In this document: piece after piece, positions 57,114 through 64,000 of the stretch
Layout: the number at the start of each line of letters is the position of its first letter
How positions within the stretch are numbered: the stretch's first letter is position 1
Assembly (NCBI RefSeq): GCF_022581195.2
Contig: NC_061473.1
Span: forward strand, 10,602,001-10,666,000
Length of the DNA: 64,000 bases
From: Helicoverpa zea
Taxonomy: Eukaryota > Arthropoda > Insecta > Lepidoptera > Noctuidae
Direction of reading: 5' to 3'
Made by a program: the position numbers and the translations under genes
The notes under the pieces: generated by a model
What the model was told of the DNA's origin: nothing
Database searches by the model: none
The model's input: only the letters and a program-made list of their open reading frames with translations

Positions 57114-58220
57114 TCAGGCAGTCACACCACACGCACAAAAGTCTATATCAAAACTTTTTACTTTGTTTTTTAACCTCGGTTTTTTTTAAGTTTTTATATT
57201 TATAGTTTTTCAGTGACAATCATAGTTGTGACTATCCACATCAGTGGAAAGTTCTCGTCAATACGAATAATATACCTAAGCCCAAACACGAGGTAGCTAC
57301 GAATTTTCAGCTATATCGGATGGATGTGTTTTTAAAAGCTGGATCCGCTCCTGCGTCCCAGTTTAGTTAAGCATTGTATCACACTTTAACGAATTTTTTT
57401 CACATGTTTTTTTTCATTCTGCTTTGTGTTCTAAGTCGTGTTATATGAATTACACTTTCGAACAATCCACAACTTTATGGGCAGCTTTAAACGGTCGTGG
57501 TCGTCACCCAAGTTTAGTTAAAAAATATCTCTAAATTAGCGATCAAGATACAGGCTCTGCCTGAAAATGTACCTTTTTGGAAATCAATTTCTTATTATTC
57601 TTATTATCTACGTTGCAAGCGCAGAGCAGTAGGTTCTTGGATGCAAGTGGTGGTACAAGTTACAGAGTTTGAACCACTTGTCTAACTTTAGGGATTAATC
57701 TTAAATCTGTCTTTATATCACATTTGTCAATCCTCAGATTTTTTACTGTAAAACCATTTTGTGAAAAACCAACTATTATACTTATAAGGATGACTATTAA
57801 TAATATAAACAGGTGTTTAAATAATTATGTCATTTATTTAGTTTACCGCTAATAATACAGAAATTCAGGGATTTCATGAGGAAATTGCTGATAATATTGT
57901 AAATACACAATGTGACAACACATTACTAATAATGGATGTACTGCTAAAAGGAAAACAATACAATTTGATTGTTTTTTACTTCTGTGACATACTTGTGTAC
58001 AATTGTAATTAATAATTCTACAGTAAAATACAAACTAGATAACAATTGAACCTAAACACGTAAATAACAACAACATAACCTAGTAAGCGTACAAGGATAA
58101 CGATTCCTTAACCAAGACATCTGAAGTGACAAACTCATTTGATATACCTAATACAACTGTGTCCATTATACACACGATCACAATTTGTTTAGCATCTTAA
58201 CCAGTCCTAGTCTTTCCTGT
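57114..58220. other. Gene-free stretch, 3' flank of gene F
   Basis: No other gene. A minus-strand AATAAA at 57838-57833 is one candidate poly(A) signal for gene F. Confidence 0.35.
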
Positions 58221-58685
58221 TCAAACTTTGATAGCACATAAACTGCCCATTCTTACATATCCTGGAAGACAATTATCACCTCTTATAGAGTTTCTGCTTC
58301 CTATTTCCACTGTGGTCGGTGTGTCAGAGGCCACTGTCGTAGATACTGGAACAATTACTTTGCCTTCCTCGTCATCCTTGAACACTATTCTATTTTCATC
58401 TGAAGCAACTTCATTGCTGTCGTTAGCCACGTCTTCATTACTTCCAGTAGTCATGACTTCGTTGGTTTGGTCTTCGGAATCTTCATAGGTGATTTTGTCA
58501 GAATCTTGTTCAACTGCCTTTTCTTTTTTCAATTGTTTGAAGAAGTCTTTGCTGGACAGTATGTTGATAAGAGCAACGTCCGTGTGTTGGTCATCAATAA
58601 ACACAATCTGATCAGCAGTGCTGGGAATGTTCCTGGCACCCGCGGCTCCGAGGGCTATCAGGACGAGAAGAGTGATCACCTCCAT
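58221..58685 (-). CDS. Gene F: secreted SRP-like peptide precursor, inverted duplicate of E
   Basis: 154 residues from the ATG at 58685-58683. The signal peptide (MEVITLLVLIALGAAGA) differs from E at one residue. The acidic propart has diverged strongly but keeps IVFIDDQ near its start and ENRIVFKDDEEG in the middle. SR131 precedes NSIRGDNC139LPGYVRMGSLC150AIKV, giving a 23-residue peptide if cut after Arg131. Of the six, its ring CLPGYVRMGSLC is closest to the SRP pattern recalled for Spodoptera (C-x2-GYVRRG-x2-C). Both cysteines lie at the same residue numbers as in E. Convergent with E. Role as secreted cytokine is inference from family pattern. Confidence 0.78.
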   Translation of the reverse strand: MEVITLLVLIALGAAGARNIPSTADQIVFIDDQHTDVALINILSSKDFFKQLKKEKAVEQDSDKITYEDSEDQTNEVMTTGSNEDVANDSNEVASDENRIVFKDDEEGKVIVPVSTTVASDTPTTVEIGSRNSIRGDNCLPGYVRMGSLCAIKV

Positions 58686-58773
58686 AGTTAAGAGACTGGT
58701 TATCAGTGATCTGAATATGTAGTCGCAGTAACTGATGGTGAGGGAAGTGATCGCGCTCGCTGCCAGCCGACAC

Positions 58774-58860
58774 TGTGTGTCTCGCAGCTGCACCCACCGC
58801 TATATATACTGCTGCTCTTACAGGATAACTCTATTTGTTCTCATGTGTACGTAATTTACA
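58774..58860 (-). promoter_or_regulatory. Core promoter of gene F
   Basis: Minus strand: TATATATA at 58808-58801, initiator-like ACAGT with A at 58774, and the ATCCTGTAAGAGCAGCAG block above, with spacing identical to gene E. In place of TACGTCA it has TTACGTACA (about 58858-58850). Confidence 0.55.
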
Positions 58861-59473
58861 TAATAATACAAATAGTTTGACCGATTACATGTGGTTTAGG
58901 TTTAACCCTGGATTACCTTTCGTAGAATTTAACAATAGTGGTTTAACCTGTGAAGTTCACATCTTTTCCTATTCTATGGGATTTGCTTTGTATTTAGCTC
59001 CGGATTTATTCAGTCTAAGGAAACAGTTTGATAAAGAAATTATTTCGATATATTTACAGTGCCAAATTAAATAATTTTGAGGCTGTGTGTGGTTGCCAAT
59101 GAAAACTTTGATTTTTGACACTAAACTAGAAACGTTTATTAAGCAAAGTATATAATTCTAAATGTTTCTTTTGTGATACAAATTATGCAAGTTTAAAATT
59201 AAAGTAATCCACGATCCTTTATCGTTGAAATTAAGGAGTTCCCCAAGGCACCATTTTCGGTCCTTTGCAGTTTAGCAAAGCAATTGTCTTTTTTTAAGTA
59301 AACTGCTAATTTACTATCAGTGGGCATTGACCTGATGATCTCACCTAAGGGTATTCCAATTACCCATGTTTTAAATATTAAATACCATAGAAATCTAATT
59401 TTCCTTTTATGCTGAGGTAATTGATTTCTACTTACGTAGCCTATATTCTAAAAACTGCATGGCGTAAATCAGT
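58861..59473. other. Gene-free stretch
   Basis: Nothing recognised. Confidence 0.4.
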
Positions 59474-59665
59474 TCTAATATAATAAAGAAAAAGAACCTT
59501 TGTTGTCTGTTTGTACCCTAAAGTCTCCGAAACTACTGAAATGACATGAAACATTCTTTCACTGTTGGAAAGCCACGCTCCTCCCGATTAACTTAGACTT
59601 TATCTTATCCCAGTACGGGCAGTAGTTTACACGGGATGCGGGTGTAACCGCTGGAAAAAGGCTAG
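59474..59665 (+). mobile_element. Helitron-like element, diverged
   Basis: TCTAATATAATAAAGAAAAA start, CACTGTTGGAAAGCC and ATCCCAGTACGGGCAGTAG middle, GGGTGTAACCGCTGG and terminal CTAG|T end. Confidence 0.6.
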
Positions 59666-60651
59666 TTTATAATAAAAAAGTAATTCAATATCTTCTACAT
59701 TCCTCTGTGTTACGTAACAATGCACCTGACAACATAAGGATTCACTTAGCTTGGCTGTGCTTCAATTTAAAAGCAATTTGCTAACGTTGGTTCAGAGTGC
59801 TGAGTCTAGGCGTGTGAGCGCGCTCGACAAGCTAAAAGTTAAACGCAATGTATTAGGTTAGGATAAAAAAAAGTCTTCTGTATGTGAAACAGCTAATAAT
59901 AAAGGATTAGTGGTCTACTATTTCTATGTTATTTAAGTTTATACTTGACATACTTTTTGAGTGTAATATCTTCATATTTCAGTAAACAATAAGTAATTAT
60001 GTCATTTTAAACAAGTATCTAGTTAATGATAAAGTGGCCTCATTGCAACTTGAAAATTTGGTTTCAGCTTTATCTTGTGGAATATTCCTGATGCACCAAT
60101 GGTACTAAACTAATAAGTGCAACTACAAGGATAATTAACTATTTAATTAACGAATAAGTCCTTAAATACTACCGTATCAACATCCACAAACCGCATTATG
60201 TGCTGATTGTAAAAACCACAGTTATCCCGAGTCTTCCCAATATAAACCAAAACCAAGTCATAAAGGGCACGTGAGACCTACATATATTTCTCGTTATCAT
60301 TTCTAAGTGTTATTATTCAGCGAATGTTTGACTTTAGATTTGTTATTTAAACTGTAATATCTCACAAAATCTTTTGACCCTGAATGTGTGAAAAGGCAAT
60401 TATTTTTATTGCCTCCAAGATGATGAATCGTTACATTAATCACCACACTGGTGGTAACCGCGTCGTAACACAAAGCAGTTATAGAGGTATTACATTCGTC
60501 ATATGTATATTTTGGTATAATACATACAAACATTTGATAACTTTATAGCTTTGTCAAACGATTAAATCAAACGTGAATGGCATTCAAATCAATATTGACT
60601 TGCAGACGCAAGCAACATAATAATATGGCGGACACTTCTAATCCATCTGCC
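59666..60651. other. Gene-free stretch
   Basis: No supportable gene. Confidence 0.4.
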
Positions 60652-60765
60652 AGCTCCCGAGCCTTTTCCCAGAAATATTAGGGTCGGCTTCCAGTCTAAC
60701 CGGATGCAGCTGAGTACCAGTGCGCCACAAGGAACGACCGCCTATCTGACCTCCTCAACCCAGTT
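60652..60765 (-). mobile_element. Repeat family 4 copy
   Basis: GGGTCGGCTTCCAGTCTAAC, CGGATGCAGCTGAGTACCAG and TGACCTCCTCAACCCAGTTA. Confidence 0.55.
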
Positions 60766-61659
60766 ACCAATGGACACTTCTAAAGATTATGTTTAATGTT
60801 GTGTAACTTTCGTTAGTTAAAAAAACAAAGTTGGAACTTATTTGTTAGGTGTAAAACCACCCTTGTTCAATGCAGGCGGCATGAGTGCTGTTGCCGACAG
60901 CTGTCACGTGTTCACCGGTACATACATCAAAGTAACGCCCCTTGCATTAGTAGCAGCTTATATATAGCTAAGTTTAGTTATAACTAGCTATAGTAGCTAC
61001 TACTGCTGACTTTTCTAGGGAAAGGGTTTACTGTTGCTGTATTATAAACATGTCTTATATTATTTCAATCACGGAGTTTACATAACTATATGAGACTTTT
61101 TTTTTTTTTTGATTCTTTATTTTTAAGGGACTTTTGAACACAGTTCACGCCAGTCCCATCGTAACCTAATCTAAGGAATAACAAATTTAAAACTAAATCA
61201 GCTTTTGTAAAACAACATAATATGTAAAACTTAACTTTAACAATAACTTATCCCTACGGGTTAACTAGAGTATATATCATTAAAGCGTCTCGTGACTTAG
61301 GTTGAGACTTTAAATAAAGTAAATAATTATATTCAGTTGCTGCATGAACAGCTAGCGACCTACATTACTTATCCTGTATGAACTAAACCCAGTTTAATTA
61401 TAATTAGACTAAATCACTCAAATCAATTATTATTGAAATTTACTTAACTAAATTATAACTAAAACTAACCACATAATAATTGGAGCCAACACAAGGTAAA
61501 ATATTCTCACGTATAAATCTGTTTCTAGGATTCCCGAAACATTAGTTAAATGACAATAGCTTTTGTCCCATTAATGAAAATAGAATGGAATTCCAATTAT
61601 TTACCCATTAACTACCTATTTATACACTCATGCTAAATACGAGTTTAATGTTTACAGCT
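60766..61659. other. Gene-free stretch, possible poly(A) retroposon
   Basis: A poly(T) run at about 61089-61105 followed by GATTCTTTATTTTTAAGGGA may be the reverse of a poly(A)-tailed retroposon end. No gene. Confidence 0.3.
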
Positions 61660-61873
61660 CCTGCACACTAGCAACTTTTAGTCGGCCGATAGTTTGTTTG
61701 GGCTCGTAGATCAGTATGCAGATGAATGTTAGTAGGCAAATTATAAGGATCAAGTATTTAGCCGGTATCAGACCGACTAACAACTTTCATTGGAATTAAC
61801 ACTTTCTTTAAAAATATTTTTTGCCAACCCGATGGTCAACTGTCGCCCGACTGTTTAGTCTGTAGTGTGCCGG
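61660..61873 (+). mobile_element. MITE family 1, copy 5, most complete
   Basis: Starts CTGCACACTAGCAAC, then TTTTAGTCGGCCGATAGTTT, and ends CCCGACTGTTTAGTCTGTAG-TGTGCCGG: imperfect inverted ends of about 35 bp. Confidence 0.65.
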
Positions 61874-62639
61874 AACTTTTGTTGTTGTTAACTTGACATT
61901 ATGAGGAAAAGGACGCTCACTACACAATTGTGTATAAATATAAAGTAGGAGTTGACAATTTGTTACACTTAATTGAGTTACAGCTGCGAACAGGTTATTA
62001 TTTTTGTATATTTTGTGTCTCTAACCAGAGCAGCATTCTATTGATGATGACTGAATATTTGATACTTTTTATCGGTAAATGAAGCATTTATTTCAGGGCC
62101 ACAGAGTAAAGAAAAATGAGATTAGGGCGCACCCAGAGCTGAAGGATAAAAATATTAAGATTAAATAAAAGTATTTGGCACTATTTCACTTACATTACTT
62201 ACTTAATTATATAAACTGAACGATAAAAGCAATGAAATCTACATAAATAAAAAAATGCACTATGGTTATCCCACAGCTCAGTGATAAAACTTATCGAAGA
62301 AAGTTTGTTTTGACAAGGTTGTTTTCCATTTATCTGCATTACATACCTAAGTTTAAATTATTTACCTCAAGATTACTCTCAAATAAATATTGTTGTGGTA
62401 TGAAATCTTGCACTAGGAAACAGCTACGATTGTTTTTGTTTCCGTCAAGTAAACAGGGCGGTTGTCCATGTTTAGCAAAAGTTATTATTGACGAAACATA
62501 GAGTTCCGGAACCCAGTGATTGCTTCGAACCACACAAATATAATAACATAACTTAGGTATAAACAAAAATGTTCTTCAAGTTATTTTCTTACTGCTGCGG
62601 GTTGTTCGAAAGCTGCGGGTTGTTCGAAAGAGATACCGC
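61874..62639. other. Gene-free stretch
   Basis: No supportable gene. Direct repeat GCTGCGGGTTGTTCGAAAG, twice at about 62595-62629. Confidence 0.4.
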
Positions 62640-62770
62640 GGCCCTGGTACATAAAAGGCCTTTGACGGAACACGACGGTTTTTAGTCAGTATGAGTCTGA
62701 CGCTTCCTCACCGCTAGCTAACCCACAGCGTGAGGGGTCATTTGATGATTTTTGACGTCGTTAAAAAAAA
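62640..62770 (-). mobile_element. Repeat family 3 copy
   Basis: Reverse of the 51870 type: GCGGCCCTGGTACATAAAAG, TTTTTAGTCAGTATGAGTCT and CTAACCCACAGCGTGAGGGG. Confidence 0.5.
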
Positions 62771-64000
62771 TAAAGTTATTTTCTTACTTGACGATTTAGC
62801 AAGCTGCGTTAAGGAATTCCTCCAATATAACCACGTTTCAGCGAGCTTATTGACTAACTAGATGCAGCTGAGTATCAGTGTTTTGCATAGCGACTGCTTA
62901 TCTGACCTCCGCAACTCATTAAATGGGCAAAATGACACGTTTTGATAAGACTAGTTGCAGAATCTCTTTCCTGTAACGTTTACCAAAAATGTTTGATTGA
63001 AATCCGCGATTCAACTACCCTCTTTATGCTGAAATCAGTCTAACAACGAACAGCCTATCGGCGATAGCTACAACTCAAGGACCTCAAGTTGCACCATGTT
63101 GTGAATGAACAAAACAAAAGAATTCGCGCAGGAATCCCTAAGAAATGTGATAGACATCTCGTCGTGTTTTCCTACAGACGTAATGATTAACTCACACTAC
63201 GTGTATATACGTGTAGGTTATGCCCATTGCCTGCGTCAGTCTTTCTCAACCTTCTTTATGAACCCTTCGGAATAACCCTTTGATTTTTATGTATTTTATT
63301 AAGTAGCCTTTCCGCCCTATTCCAGAGAAGGAAAACGGCTTACAATTGTTTCCGTCAGCCGTTATACCTACTAACATATCTCCGTTCTTATTCACGTCCT
63401 CTTTCGGTCATCAATACACCTTTTCCTGTTTTTGGTCTACCTTTGCCTCTTCATTCATGTTTTTAAAATAACTTCTTTTTAATCATTTCTTTTTTGAAAA
63501 GAGTTTCTTGCCGGTTCTTCTGTGTGAGATCCACTCTTTGGAACCGTGCAACTAATTTGACATTATGAAGGAGCATTCGTCCTATTTGGAATTTAAAAAA
63601 AATACTTTGACCATCGAATTTCAAAATTGTTTTCGTGACAACCCACAGGTTGAAAGCCACTGTCTTGGCTAAAGACAGTAATGGCAGATGGCCACAGCAT
63701 GATACGCGGGAACCACAGGCTCCATGAGTTAATAAGTCATTCATATAAAATTGTTGAAGATCACGTCCCAAGTGTGGAGGTATATCGCGGGTCATCTACT
63801 TACGGTACGAATTGCTTGGCTGTCTGTCTCATGTTGTTGACATACATACAATGCGGAACATGTTTATGAATACGAAAGTTGCATTTCCTACTTATACTTT
63901 ACGATAGAACCAATTCATGTTTAGAGAACAATAAAAAATCCATTGTGTCTCGATGCAAGGGGTTAGTATTAGATATAAAATATTGTCACTGAAAAAAAAA
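62771..64000. other. Gene-free stretch with repeat fragments
   Basis: 62860-62925 is a family 4 fragment. 63490-63625 (GTTTCTTGCCGGTTCTTCTG, ATCCACTCTTTGGAACCG) resembles a common lepidopteran LINE 3' region. A 110-codon minus-strand frame over it has no support as a gene. Confidence 0.35.

Noticed and set aside
26432..58685. The six genes as antimicrobial peptides or Spaetzle-like cystine-knot cytokines
   Set aside because: The mature parts have only two cysteines, one Gly/Arg-centred ring and an Arg cut. Insect defensins, gloverins, cecropins and cystine knots have different cysteine counts and folds.
63463..63795. A 110-codon minus-strand frame
   Set aside because: It overlaps sequence that resembles a common LINE 3' region and ends in a Lys run; no sign of a gene.

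Overview
The window looks like nuclear DNA of a moth or butterfly (Lepidoptera, possibly noctuid-like). It is AT-rich and gene-poor, and it is crowded with repeat types I associate with lepidopteran genomes: tRNA-headed SINEs with short-motif tails, nonautonomous Helitrons (A|TC...CTAG|T), GTTCGGCC-ended MITEs, hAT-, mariner- and Harbinger-like deletion derivatives, and LINE 3' ends. I see no housekeeping gene, no complete tRNA or rRNA gene and no CRISPR array. The assignment comes from recognition, not from a search.

The biology is in the right half (26.4-58.7 kb). Six uninterrupted reading frames encode small secreted precursors. Each has an N-terminal signal peptide, a polar, mostly acidic, cysteine-free propart, and a conserved Arg 7-8 residues before a C-terminal two-cysteine peptide. 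In four of them the spacing is C-x2-G-x-[VM]-[RK]-[VM]-G-x2-C, very like the stress-responsive peptide (SRP) and ENF/growth-blocking/paralytic peptide cytokines of moths. The genes are A (26432-26863, +), B (39003-39428, -), C (47370-48398, -), D (53775-54236, +), E (55224-55706, +) and F (58221-58685, -). A/B and E/F are inverted, convergent duplicate pairs. In A/B the promoter, propart and 3'UTR are nearly identical and only the released peptide has diverged. In E/F the promoter, 5'UTR and signal peptide are nearly identical and the rest has diverged. Several promoters share a TATA box, an arthropod-type initiator and an ACGTCA-like element. The reading is a locally expanding family of haemolymph peptide signals that diversify in the active peptide; receptor and activity are inference.

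The left part (1-26 kb) is a graveyard of transposons. It holds a Harbinger-like derivative with a MADF-domain fragment (875-1561), a mariner-like long-TIR MITE (3024-3482), a hAT-like element carrying a nested MITE (6978-8010, MITE 7527-7749), a second Harbinger-like remnant (10479-11060), an apparently identical MITE copy (14823-15045), a clean Helitron (16302-16501), a DDE transposon relic (19029-19876) and a SINE with target-site duplication (22096-22478).

The middle (27-45 kb) holds an isolated GC-rich candidate exon (32558-32661, -) and a retroelement fossil. In that fossil two identical 79-bp LTR segments flank 50 nt of tRNA-Trp, with a single unexpected base exactly at the m1A58 position (33728-33926). 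There is also a SINE nested in a 154-bp-arm foldback (36072-36759), a foldback insertion with a 12-bp target duplication (41159-41432), and a very young gag-protease-only LTR element with identical 232-bp LTRs and GTAC target duplications (42079-45106) inserted in an older repeat.
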